Below, piece by piece: positions 26,600 through 39,600 of a stretch of 64,000 nt of DNA (the first letter of the stretch is position 1; each line of letters opens with the position of its first letter). The translations under genes were made by a program, and so were the position numbers. This stretch comes from Setoptus koraiensis (Eukaryota > Arthropoda): positions 20,460,001-20,524,000 of the forward strand of contig CM106585.1 of assembly GCA_048013815.1 (NCBI GenBank), in the 5' to 3' direction. The notes beneath the pieces are model-generated. The model saw nothing but the letters and a program-made list of their open reading frames with translations. It searched no databases and was not told the DNA's origin.

Positions 26600-28494
26600 A
26601 TGTTACATCACAAAGTTTTTGTATTTATTGTATTATTGCAATGTTTAAAATTAGCATTTAGTCATATTCCTCTGATTGACCCGATTAAGTTAGGTGGTCC
26701 TAATTATTTGCATCTGAGCGTTGTGAGTGACTTATATCAATTGTGGTAGCTTGATGATAATACTGAGCAATATAAAATGAATATAAACCATTTTCCCTTT
26801 TTTGCTTATGTTTCTCTCCCTCCTCCTCCTCATGCATAACCATTGATCAATTTGAAGGCTCAAGTAGTTGAGTTGCATGGCTATCGGGCGAAAACTTATG
26901 ATGCCATCAGCGTCGATGGTTACATAACAACAGTGACAAGAGTTATCAATCCAGAAGCCGACCAGTCAACAATTAGTCGAACGGTGGTTTTTCATCATGG
27001 CATAACTCAAAATATACTAAGTCCCCAGATGTCTCTCTGTACCTATACTCGGCCGCAAAAACCAGTTAATACGACACAATTTTTAAGAAACTATGACAAA
27101 AGATTCACTGGCCAAAATGGCCAACTACCTATTATTGATCCACTTACAATTGGTGCTGCTGGTTTGTATGGCGAACTGTCAAGTTTGTTTAATATATCTA
27201 ATGTGATAGATAACGGGAACCCTTATACACTGACTTGTTTACCATTTCATTTGAGTAACAACAATTATGATGTGTGGTTATTTGAGGCCAGGGCTAGTAC
27301 ACCAGCCGCAACTAGGCATGTAAATCCATCCATTACCGTAGAGGAATATTTCAATTTCAATCTGCACGATGAGGCCACGAAAGATGTTCCCGCTCAGATT
27401 GCAAAAGTGAAAGAGATTAGTGGTAGAGATAAGGTGTCTTATATTGCTTTCAGTCAATCGACATCGTTTATGTTTATATTATTGAGCGAACAGCCAGAAT
27501 TCAAAGAAAATCTCATGGCTTTTGTAGCATTGTCACCTGTGGCATTTTGCTCCGAAACCAAGGGTGCATTGAGAGCTTTTTGGGATGTTATAACTCCAAT
27601 GCCCGGATTTGTAACAAACAATCTCAACATACCGTTCCCTTTTGTATATGAAGACGCTCAAACTTTGAACAATATTTTGATGCAGGTTTGCGAAGAGGAA
27701 GAGGTAGCCGCAACAGTTTGCCGTGAAGCTGTGAATTCCATCGTGGGCCCAGACGAAAATCAGAATGTTCTTGTGAGTATCGTTTGCATCTGCGATGAAT
27801 GCAGAAATATGACGGTATCGGCTAATCAACATCTCTCATATTATTCCATTGTTTTCCTGCAGAACATACCGTTCTTCAGTCGATTGACGTCGCAAACAAG
27901 CTACAAGGCCATTATACATATGGGACAATGGACCAAAAAGGGCACATTCAACAAATTCGACTACAAAGAACCCCATTTGAACCTTTTGCATTACGGACAG
28001 GTAAGTCACTGTTTGTTCGCGTCTTTTCAATATTACGCGTACTAACGTTATAAAGAATCAATTCAAAAATAGTCATTGCAATCATTGTTTGCTTTACTTC
28101 GTTGTTCACAACATACTCGACTGACTTTTACGATATAAGATTGAGGCACCCAATTATAATGTATCAAGGATCAGTTTTGATAAAATAATATTGGTCAGAT
28201 CGCCACAAAACGACTATCTATCGGCAGCACCTGATCATGAAGAATTAAAATCTCGCTTGAGAGGTTAGTATGAATAGCAATTTTTAATCCTTACCAAGGC
28301 CCTGCTTATCGTGATCTACTAACATCGTAACAAAAATTTGTCCATCACATATGCCATTATTAGTGCCCCTGTACAGGGACATAGTTACGCCACCATCTTA
28401 CAACCACTACAGCTTTCTGACAGGTGCTTCAAGCTATTGGCATGTTATAATACCTGTCACAAGAGCATTGGAACAAATTTATATGTCACAATGA
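26600..28494 (+). CDS. Acid/neutral lipase-family alpha/beta hydrolase (LIPA/gastric lipase-like)
   Basis: Exons 26600-26722, 26858-27772, 27863-28000, 28140-28263, 28364-28494; phases agree and give 476 aa. Residues 1-22 (MLHHKVFVFIVLLQCLKLAF) are a signal peptide, so the product is secreted or lysosomal. Family features in order: VVELHGYRAKTYDAIS near the mature start, oxyanion region VVFHHGITQN, NNYDVWLFEAR (usually DVWLGNSRG), nucleophile elbow AFSQST with Ser near residue 240, putative catalytic Asp in SPQNDYL, and catalytic His in YNHYSFLTG. The elbow lacks both Gly residues of the usual GHSQG. The region before the elbow is longer than in mammalian acid lipase. Triacylglycerol or cholesteryl-ester hydrolysis is the family role; the altered elbow makes activity uncertain. 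Confidence 0.8.
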
Positions 28495-28761
28495 TAAAAT
28501 AGTAACTGGCATTTCGCTCGATGGAAGCTTCGATGGGTGCATCACAGATTATCTGAAACTCTTAAGCAGTGGAAACAACAATTGAAGCTCTTACCCTAAA
28601 ATGATTCAATAAGTGGAGAAAAACTATGAAGTGAGGCGCCAAGTGAAATGTGACACGGCAAAGATACAAATTGCAATATTTTCATGTTTACCTCAACTTG
28701 TGATTAATGAAGCCCACTTCTGTTCCGACCCATCAACTAGAATTATCAAATCTTTTCGCAG

Positions 28762-28872
28762 GAAAACGGCCGCGAAAATCTTCTGTGACTCAGTTCAGGA
28801 AGTACGATCCGGACACAAATATTCTTTCGGGAATATTTACCCCACTGCCTCTCATTGTGCCAGCTGGATAAG
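28762..28872 (+). CDS. Orphan exon candidate (weak)
   Basis: A good acceptor (tcttttcgcag) ends at 28761. The following frame reads RPRKSSVTQFRKYDP, then DTNILSGIFTPLPLIVPAG and a stop. Composition looks coding, but I see no upstream partner exon and recognise no family. It could be a decayed terminal exon. Confidence 0.2.
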
Positions 28873-29155
28873 ATTCAATCCATAAAACATTGTTTTTTTC
28901 ATGTTCCATTTTTCATGGTCCGTCAATAGAAGATCAATTCATTCATTTAGAGTAAACAAAGAAGAGATTGAGGCCTCGCAAATATGTTTTTGGTCAATAA
29001 GGAAATAACTAAAACTCTTCACGACAGCTTCCATGTTGTGCGTTACTAATCATTTAATCAATTTTCTTGCAAGATTCCCGCTACCCGTTCATTTAATACT
29101 GCTAAGCCAAACCGTTTTCTGTATTTATGTAGCTGAATAATACAGGCTGTGCTAG

Positions 29156-29422
29156 ATAAATCCGAGAGTTATTAGTCTCGGCAATATCTATCAGCTGCAT
29201 CTCTATTGTTGTTATGTATGCACGAGGGCTCGTTCGCTCACAGAGCCGGTGATAAGAGGACGAGAAAGACTAGCAGAAATGGAGATGGATCGCCTGAGAA
29301 GGGATCCTCGTGAAAACTTAATCTTCTATGATCTATGCCGTTCAACACAACACCGCATGCTAGACAGATCACGATACAATCAAGTTGAGATTGAACCTGA
29401 TCAATATCGACATACTCATTAG
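29156..29422 (+). CDS. Orphan open frame / terminal exon candidate (weak)
   Basis: Open from 29156 to the TAG at 29420-29422. From 29235, after a CTCACAG acceptor-like site, it reads PVIRGRERLAEMEMDRLRRD, then PRENLIFYDLCRSTQHRMLD and a charged tail ending QYRHTH. The charged, helical composition is unlike the surrounding chance frames. An internal ATG at 29279 would give 47 aa. No family recognised. Confidence 0.25.
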   Translation: MNPRVISLGNIYQLHLYCCYVCTRARSLTEPVIRGRERLAEMEMDRLRRDPRENLIFYDLCRSTQHRMLDRSRYNQVEIEPDQYRHTH

Positions 29423-32400
29423 GTGTCAGTCAATTCCTCTATCATAGTATAACAATACAATACTAGGATCTTTATTTCGGAGCAAATCAACCATTCATGT
29501 AGAAATAATCTTTTCACAACTTTATCATTTTCAAATTTAGCAAGTCCTCTGAAATCCGTCATCTACTATGCGAATTCAACTATTCTTTAGCACATTCTTT
29601 GGCTGTGTTAGCAATTCCTAAATACTTTGCTAATCTAGCTCGTTCCTAAACCGTGTTCAGTTAATGTAGCAGTTAATGTGTCCGGTAGCATCCGTATCAT
29701 TCATTGGCGCAATAGGTTTCATGCAATGTACTAAGGCTAATATTTAGTTTCATCATAGCATCACCATAATCTTGTGAACGCCAGAATTTATGAGATGCCA
29801 GCGAAACTGATACCCGTCTTATGACATCATTGTGCGTGAACTGTCAACATAAGCATTCCATGTCACTTTCATTCTGGTATCGGATAACGACGGTTGAACT
29901 GTTGCGGCAAGCTAGGAGAGATTTTATACAGGGAGCTTGCTATAAGAGTGAATGACAAACTTCTTCATATCAACGATGGCAACCCTTTGAGATTCTATCA
30001 TCATGACTTATCAGACTTTTCGTTGTGCAATGCATTCATTGCAAACATACAGTGGAGACATTCTTGTACAGTATAATGATTGTTGATTGGAAATGTGACG
30101 AAAATCTTATGTGGCTGCGCTGATCAATAACATCAACTACAATAATAATAGTGCCAATAATAATAGTAATAATAATAATAATCACTAGCGTCGCGGTAAT
30201 GATGTACTAATTTACTCTTCTGTCGAGTATTATCCCCCAAATGCTGTTATTATTGACAATTACATAATGCAAGAGACAAGTTTTTATCGATTCACTCAAC
30301 CAAGTCGATATATTTATTTATTTATCACTCTTTATCGCAAATGATTTATGAGGTGAGAGACTAAGATTGGCTAGGGGATGGTAGAATAGAATTTGTTGCC
30401 TTCCTTTTAGTTCCTGGCGATGTCGATGGGTGGTAGTATCAGTGGTGATGGAGTAGAGAACAACCAGACATTTTGCAAGCTATTGATTTCTATCAAGATT
30501 AATCAAAGCTTACACTTGATTAGCTTAATAGAAATTTATACAGACATGTTTGTTAGGAATAAAAGCAAGAGACAGAGAAAGTTTTCAATCGCTCGCAAGG
30601 TGGAGCGAAGGGGTCGCCTTTTGCTTTTCTTCTTATACACGCATTACTACATTATGATGATTTAAAAGTTTGCACAGTGCAACAAGAGTGGCATGTCTAG
30701 AAAATGTTGATACATACTTGATTGAAAAATTAATAGCAATTTACAATTAGTTGATCTAGCTTTCGCTTAAGTTTTTCAGCGTATAATAGGTTGTTTTTAA
30801 ACAAACAAACTATCATACACAAGTATTAAGAATATTGCAACTTTCACTATTTTCGCTTACATCATAATCCAACGATTGGATTTTGTTGGTTCTGAGTTGC
30901 AATGTGGCGCTAGTGCTGCCAAGATTCAATTGAAAGAGATGAGCCACATCTACACAATGATGATGATGACGATGATGATCATGATGATGTAATACATGAT
31001 TTGGCGCCAAGCACACTTGTGACTGGTATTGGTAGCATCAGGACGGAACATCTAATGGATATGTCGTGCCGTGTAATGTCACTTGTGCCCAGAGTGGCTG
31101 ATAAGAGAGTTGCCGGGTCCAAGTTGCTGGCAGCAATTAATTATCGCCCTGCATGGAAATATTGTTGTAGTTATTCTCTTTATTGAACACATTGAGCATA
31201 ACAGATCGCAATTAGCGTCGGTCGAAGAGGACAGACAGACAGACAGAGTGAGTTTTGGACAGTAAGACAACGAAAGTGAGCGAGATATTCATCATTATCG
31301 GCCTGATAACCAATTGAGACTCGATGAGAGATAAAGCCAGTTAATGGCGCCTTAATTGGAGAGGCATCATCATCATTTTTTGTTCTCAAATGTTTTATAG
31401 CGTGCATTAGTTGTAGTTGTTGGCTTTCTACCTACTGCTTGCGAGCTCACTTGTTCAGCCAATTACTGATTAATTGATTGCAAGCGTCTCATTGCTCACT
31501 TGTTATAATTAAGCGGTTGCACGGAAGTTCAAGCAGTTGCAGCGTTGATGCCACAGCCAACAAATGACAACGGCGATATTATTATCTCTTCGCTTTACAC
31601 AATCAGGCTTACACAACGCTTTACCTTTAGTTGATCACCTGAGATAAATGACAATTTTGCGACTTGTTCCAAGGTCGGTTGTTGTCGCAATTGGACCGGC
31701 AACGGCAACTTTGTGCTATTGTAGTTCATGAAAACTGCCATAGAGGGCTGACTCGGACCGTCGGTGGTGCATTGCCATGCTCTATATGTTTCGGTAGACG
31801 CGGCCTGGGTCGAACGACAACAACGATCGCCTACTGTAGGCGGCCTACATGTATCTGGTTGAACCAGCGCAATATTTGAACACCCTTTTACACGCGCTGT
31901 GTGCGCTAATTGGATTTTCTCGCCGAGGCGTGGCAGGCTTGCTCTGTTGATTGTATAGACGGGGCATGGTGTAAAATACCCTGATGCGAGCGCAAATTTT
32001 GGCTAATCGGGTTACGTCCGGTTGGTTGGAGTGTGCGGCGTGCGCGCAACAATTCGATTGGTGCGTGCACCTTATGGTGCACAAACGCGATTATCAACGC
32101 AGCCATCTTGTTGTTGGATGCAATTACTGGCATTATCGTTGTTGCTATATATTATTCTTATTATTATTACCATTATTATTATTATTATTATTATTACTAT
32201 ATCGCTGTTATGTATCCATATATTGGACATTGTTATCATCGTTTATCATTGCATCAGTGCTTGTGCCAATTCTCATTGAAATTTGCATAAAGCCTCGGTA
32301 ACTAAACGGTGCAATCGATATCCCAGCGAGCGCACACACATATTACTAATTTCAAGCTTCACCGAAGAGGCCAAATGAAAATGGCCAGACCAGCCCTATC

Positions 32401-33914
32401 ACTTAGCACTGCAGCGGTGATCTTGAGAGAGCATCTTAGAGAACAAACCAGACGCAATTTGTTGGGATATGTTTGCACAAGCCGGGCGAAAAAATGCCCT
32501 CCTGCATAATGCAAATCCTTTGCTGCAACTCGGGTTACTGGTTGGCCTCACGTGGAGAAAATAAACTTATAATGGATCGAGCAGGCAATCTCCCGGCGAG
32601 CACCGCAAGCACACTATCATGGTATTATTGGCACAATGCCTTCACAACAGAGAGGATCTATGCGACTTATAAAGCAAAAAATGATTGCTATTCAATCCGA
32701 TCAATTGTGGCCCACTCACACATTATAAGGCTCACACACACACACACACACACACACACTTGACGATAATAATAATCGATAATGGTGACACTCATTTGAT
32801 CAAGCTAATATACTCACTCGCTCGCTTGCCAGCCGTCAAGTGGGACACGCTCCAGTAAACAATCCAACTTGCTCACCAATGTCGAGAAGAAGCCAAGAAA
32901 ACGTGCCGTTCTAAAATTCAGCCTTCTTTAATGTGTGCCAAAGCAAACCATCCAATCCAGCCAATCAACCTTATCGGGCCAGACGTGTTAAGATCGTTTG
33001 CAATGCCGAACGCTAACAACTTTGGCAACTTTTACGCACCATCAAGCGCTGGCTGAAAATCTGAATGGAATCTGTTGTGAATTAAACCGTTCGCAATGAC
33101 AGACAACTCCAATCTCAAGTCGCATTAAACACCCCCCAACATTGTTCATATTTATTCAACACACCGAGCGTCTTCATGTGAGCGCCAGAGGCTCGGTAGA
33201 GGAAGGGGAGAATAAACGCACATTAATAAAGGCTATCTCGTCTTCCGTTTAATACACTGGCCTTATGCAAAGTTTACCTTGATTTGAGGGCCCGAGTCTT
33301 AAATCAAAACTCTCATCTTATCGTCATGATCTGCACTTAACAATTAGCATTGAATTAATTCATTTCCTAGTGTCATGACCTCACGAACAAATTTCTACCA
33401 TGTGTCAGATGGTTTATGACCATGTGAATCAAGTGTATGACACATCAGAGCATAATCATTTAGTCGGTCATCAGATATCTGTGAGCAGCGGTGCAATTTA
33501 GCAGTGGCCAGCAAAAAGGATCGAAAGAGGATGAATAAGACATCTTCTACATACGACTCCTGTTGGCTACGGTGTCAAACAGTGTGTCAATATTGAGACG
33601 CAAGCATCAGCGTGAAAAAAAAGAGTTATGTAAGCATCATCGGAGTCAATCATTATTCGCACCGTTGGACTTTACGCGACGTTATTCAGCGAGTAGCCAT
33701 GCTGGTTTTTGTGTCTGGGGCACTGATTAATTCTAGCAGATGGTTTTGAGACTAGATACTTGCCATATGGGCCTCCATGAATATGATTGGATAGTATGGT
33801 AATTAAATTAACACAATCAATATGTGTGCGTAGACGGTTGTAATTTCTACATGCACACATACTACAGCACATATTCATGAATATCGCATCAATATTGATG
33901 ATTGTATCAAACTA

Positions 33915-34290
33915 GAGATGCATATGGATATCTTAGCCGGATAATCGATTCGCCCAGATATCAAAATTGTTATCCACATTCGATATATCCACCCTGGATA
34001 TTTGTGAAATTATCTATGGATACATGTATCCATATTAGCCGAATATTTGGTAGAGAGCAGATATCGGCACACACTAATCAAGGAAAAATTCAACAAAACA
34101 TTCAACTGGCAGTTGAATGCTTATATCGTTTTCAGCAAATATCTCTCGGAGCGGATATCCATCGATAATTGAGTTGGCGGATGCTCGCGCACTTTTGTTC
34201 ATGGATATCCATAATTTTCCGAATGATGTCCGAATTTGTTCATTGCCAGTACGGGAGGCCGATAATAGCAGAATATCCGTTCATGGATAA
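33915..34290. promoter_or_regulatory. Cluster of GGATAT/ATATCC sites and palindromes
   Basis: Roughly ten GGATA or TATCC cores lie in about 370 bp. They include a perfect 20-bp palindrome at 34015-34034 (TATGGATACATGTATCCATA), a perfect 12-bp palindrome at 34201-34212 (ATGGATATCCAT) and GGATATCC at 34153-34160. A TATATAAA follows at 34420-34427. The density suggests a bound regulatory element or a satellite-like origin; no target gene is evident. Confidence 0.35.
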
Positions 34291-35437
34291 ATTCAACGCA
34301 TCTATATGTCGAACCAAACAAAATTTAAGACTCTTGTGGAGTGCCCGGGGTAAATTAGTGATTGAGAATGCATAAAATTACACAAAATAGAGTAACCCAC
34401 AATTGATTCAGTTACACTGTATATAAATTTTGGTCAGCCAGTCAAGTCTATAGGCTCACGTTCAGTTTCATTCGAGTGTATACGAGATGTATTGGTGATG
34501 TCACATATCTGTCAGAATTTATAATGGACAGTGAGACATAATTATTACTATATTAGTTTCGGACTAATATTACCACAGCTAGAAGAAACCATCGCCAGTT
34601 ATTAATAGATAGACACCAGCTAAACAGGCCGACTGAATGGCTCGGTCAACTAACTAACCAATAATAGTCTACGTATAGAAACGCATTATGGCACAGTTAG
34701 CTCATAACCATTGACTAGTCAGTTCAATCTTGTAATATTACATAATAATGACTCTCACAACTAACCATACAGTACTATGTAGCCACTACTACTACCATTA
34801 GTACTACTACAGCTCCTGATATTTAACTGCAGTGCCACAACAAACATCACCATTAATGATCCAGTGGTGAGGTGTTATGACGAATTGAGTGAAAGGTTCA
34901 TCGTGCAATCTACAAATTTCTATTCACCTACGAATAATTAGATACCGATCCCTCGGTGTATCTTAATTTTGCACGGTTCCAGCCTCAAACTACTTCCACT
35001 ATCACTGCTACATCAATTCCTACAACAACTACTACCACTACTACTGCTACTGTTACCACGAGACCATGTCGTCGCTTTATTGGGTAACCGATAATCTGCG
35101 CATCCTATGAAAGTAAGGTAGTTCAACTAATGTATTATCAATTTATTCTGTAATCAACAACTGCCTTAAACAGTTGGCAAGCTTTAAGTAGTAATAGTAT
35201 CCCTAGTGCAACTGTGTGTGTCGAATTGAATAATCTCCCATCAAAGCCAGGTACGAACAGACGGGTGTGTATTTGCGCTGTGAATAGTTTAAATTGAATC
35301 ATCGAGTCAAGTAGTCTCAATAAACTATGATGATGTAAATGGTAGCTCTAGGACAGGTGGCAGGAGCAGCGGCAGCAAGAGATCAAAAGCGCAGTCGTCG
35401 TAGAAAGCATGGTTTGACTTGGGGAGAAAGATAGAGG

Positions 35438-35440
<3 letters not shown>

Positions 35441-35495
<55 letters not shown>

Positions 35496-35500
35496 GAGAG
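35441..35500. repeat. (AG)n microsatellite
   Basis: About 24 AG units followed by GAGAGGAGAGG, 1.1 kb before the aminopeptidase start. GAGA-type factors bind such tracts in insects; whether they do here is unknown. Confidence 0.95.
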
Positions 35501-36603
35501 GGACGAGATGAGATCAATTCCGATGTCACAAATAACGAAAGAAGAAGAAAGTAAATGAAAGTTTTCAATCAAAAAACCTTTGCTACTATCGAATTGGTAA
35601 GGCGAAATCTAGAGGAAAAAGTAACTGCCCACCGCACACTTACATTCTCCCTCCAATAAAGAAAAAAGAAACGAACAAGTTAAACTTGAGTGAAGAACCT
35701 GTAGTATTGGCTCGCCAGAACAAGTACAGCTTAAGTTTAGTTTAGTGGACTTATCCACACGCAAGCACACGAACAGAAAAAGGTGAGCCGTTGCTTATAG
35801 TTCATGGAGAGATCGAAGCATTCTTTTACTTCATTTGTTGGCTGCATTCTAATAATGAGCACTCATTGCCGCAAGTGATCGCACTCAACAAACAAATATG
35901 CCAAGTTATGGGCTCTTTCGATCAATACAGCCAGCAATAGTTTACATATAGTATCATTTAATCAAGTTTAGTACACGTGCCTGGTGACGATATTTCTTGA
36001 TTGAAAGAGCATTAGATGTTTGACATCTTCTGTATCACCACATTCCATGAGTGCCAGCTCACCATCACAGCAACACTCGTTCGAAGATTTTATTTGTGAC
36101 ATCACCTCAGTCAAAGTTCACTTGAAATCGATGACATAGTCAAGATACCTTCTTCAGACTGGATGATCATCGTCACTAGTCGTCACTTATGGGCATACTA
36201 CCAAGGGTCATAAGACATCAAGAATGCTTCAGTAACCTACACCTATCAAAGTTCTAACATCAATTCGCAAAATGACAAAATAGACAACGCTAGGCCATTA
36301 TTATTATCATTATTACTTCAGGTATATTCCAATATCCCAGTGAAAAATCACTTGTCAGTTCATCAAAAAGTTACAAAGTTTGCCGACCCTTAAGGCCAAC
36401 GCTACTCATAATATTCATAGTTCCATACTCAATGAAGAACTACATGCAGTAAAATAAATATTATTCAGGAGGCCAATAAACGAAAGAGAAGCGAGAGAAC
36501 AGCCTAGATGAGATATAGAGGGCCTATGCAAGGTAATCAATACTCATAAAACGCTTCCTCTTCCTTTTAAAATCTTTTTATTATCAAGATAAAAAATCTC
36601 GAT

Positions 36604-39600
36604 ATGGCGGAATTGATGGATAGTTTAACAGAATCCAAATCGGCGATAGAAATAACGTCAACCTCGAACGGTGTCCTATATCCCGTTTCATCTAATGATG
36701 TAAGCTCAAATTCTCGCGACCATCTAATAGTAGCCGACGATGCATCATCCGGTCGTGTTATCAATGTTAGACATAATTCGACCGGTTCTGAAGGTCAAAA
36801 AGGAGGACAAGAGTCTTCTGGTTCAACTTTTATAAATAATAATAATAGCAGCAACAACAACAACAACAACAACATGAGCAAGACAAGCACTAATATGAAA
36901 GATTCAGCAAATCAAGCTGATGTTGATTGTAGTAAGGTATTGCCAGCAAAGAGCGTTGATGTCGTTGATTCAAGATTTACTAGTATATCACTAGTAGATG
37001 TTGCTGAAAATGAAAAGAAGAATAATAATAATAATCCTGGAACCTTATCAGCCATGACTAATCAAAGTGATGATGTGCGACTACATCAGCAGAATACTGA
37101 TGTTGGCTCATGTTCGCGCGATCAAAGAGAATTTACGCTAGAGAGACCACAAGCTATTCATGGAACTCTAGATATAAGGCAACAAGATAAAGAAGTCAAG
37201 CAGCAAGATTGCTGCGGAGACATTAATTTGTCACACCAAGCTGACAACAGCAAGCCTAATCAAGCCAGTAGTTATAATAATACAACAGATAGAGCAAGCC
37301 AGCGAACCAGAAACAACAACGATCCTTCCAAAAAACTAAATTTGCCTGATCAAATCATAGTAGCCAACAATATATCACAGGTGGATAACGTTTCTAACAT
37401 CGGAAGTAACGGAGACATATCAAAAAATAGTCAAGATATAAATGCAACTACAACAATCAATCATGCAGTCCACTCATTAAATCACAATAATTCACTAAAG
37501 TCAAATCAAATTGAGCAACCACAGCAACAAGCATTTGAAAATAGTAACACTAACAACACTAACAAATCAAACTCTTTTAACAGTCTCAGCAGGCAGCATA
37601 TATATCCAAATCAAAATCAAGAAGATCTTCCATTCATTCAAAAATTATTTTTCACGCGTTGGCCCATATATGCCTTAACAATCTGTATAATGGCGGCTTT
37701 AATATTCGCTATATTTTCATCAGTATTATCAGTTTATTTAACGTGCGGGACAAATGCTTATTCACCATCAAGTAGTCTATCCAGCCGAACATCAGAGGCA
37801 CTCATTGATACAATTGATGTAGCGGCATCCTCTTCTTCTGCGAATGTGAACAACTTCACTCGCTTACCATCTTCACTATGGCCAATACACTATGATTTGT
37901 TCATCCAGCCCTACCTGAAAGAACCATTTGATTTTGATGGAAAGGTCTGTTGTTCTCGTCGAATCAACAAATCATTGCTGATGTGTTTAGTCGAAAACAA
38001 AACGCAACAATCCGACACAGCATATCAACAATCATGTTAACGAAAGTATTCATCCTCATCTTTACCGCAACATTTTCTATTTACAGGTCTCCATAAGGAT
38101 CAAATGTACTGTGGCAACAAACAACATTTCATTGCATGCTAGAGATTTAGAACTAGACAGAAAGAGTTTAAAGTTAACTTTGGCTCCGAATCAAAATAGT
38201 AGCATATCTCTGGGAAACACGAGAGTGCCATCGATCGTCGATCTAACGCAAGACAAACAGTTGCAATACTCGATTATTCATTTAGACGAAGATCTGACTG
38301 TTGGACGCGAATATATAATTTCCATTGATTTCAAAGGTCTCCTAAACGATGATCTTGCCGGCTTTTACAGGATCAAATATGACGATCAAAAAGGCCAAAC
38401 AACGTAAGTTACAAAGATAGAATATAGATAGATAAAAAACCAAAGCTATGGCGTCTGTGATGACAGATGCTGACACAATCGCACAAGTCATTACACCGAG
38501 GAATTTCTAGATCGGTGTTTGTTCGATCCAGTTAGAGATAGCGTGAGTTCATATGTTTGTTGTTGAATGTTCAGCTAATATAATAGACCATTTATTCCGA
38601 ATAGACTGTTGCCATCAGTCACTATGATGGTCCGATCGACAGACAAGGCGTTGATCTTGATTTATTATACGTAACTAATTAGTAATTCTTGATGCCGAGC
38701 GACAAGCTTCATGAATATGTATAGATAATCTTGAATGGAGGCAGCAGAGTAACAAACATACACTCTTATGAATAAGTGGACCACTTATGTGAGCCAGTTC
38801 AATCCTGCCAAATTAGTAGTTCGTCAATTTTTATTGATACAGAGCACGGCGTATAAATTAAACTCCGAATTGAATTGTCTGCTGATGCAATATGTTCTTT
38901 AGTTCTATGACCTTAGGAATTTCAGCCTTCAAAATCTTGATCGCTCGATAAACACTATTCATTTTTCAGACTAAGATCGATATATGAGGCACTGCAGTGC
39001 ACTCAGAAGTTTGCCTAATCGAGTCCACTGGTACGGTCTATCATTCACCGACCGTTAAATATCGAAAGATATGACGATAAGAACGCTTCGAAACTGTTAT
39101 TTAATGTTTTTTTTTGCAATACCTAAAGCATAAAGTTTAACGTTAGTGAACTAATAAAAGGTACCAGCAAGAAAAGTCAGAGAAATTACAATTAGATACA
39201 TAAATATTTACTCGCGGAAGAGCTTGATATATGTACCGCATGCCGAATTGTCTACGGTTATTCTTTGCTCGAGACAACATGAATGAATGATGCATCATAA
39301 TAATGAGAATCTAGATTAGAAGTAAGAGATGAAAAGGAAGTCTACAGAGTTTGCCACACGAGAGAAATCACCATTGAACAATGCTTTTTCCGGTCATCTC
39401 CTATCAATACATCCATTTAAGCATGTTTGTATTGAATGGGCAGCACCATTAATATTAGTAAATATATTTATAAAAAATTAGATGCAGTAGGCACACTTTC
39501 ACTGTTAATATGCATACCAAAAGAATATTTTAAAAACAAGTCTATTCACACCAAGCTGGAAGTGGTTAGGCGCGATGAAATGATTCAGGTGTGATCAATA

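Larger units (their letters stand above)
29423..36603. other. Long intergenic region with simple repeats
   Basis: No gene recognised in about 7 kb. Contents: (AAT)n near 30150-30183, (ATT)n at 32155-32200, (CA)n at 32733-32759, a GGATAT palindrome cluster at 33915-34290, ACT/CTA triplet patches near 34790 and 35020-35055, and a long (GA)n at 35441-35500. A donor-like AAAAG|GTGAGC at 35783 and an acceptor-like TTATCAAG ending 36588 may bound a 5' UTR intron of the aminopeptidase gene. Confidence 0.5.

Noticed and set aside
32022-32301. Hydrophobic open frames that look like TM proteins
   Set aside because: They are produced by an (ATT)n tract, giving Ile/Leu/Tyr runs in all three frames.
35348-35572. 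Ser-Leu repeat open frames
   Set aside because: They are translations of the (AG)n tract.
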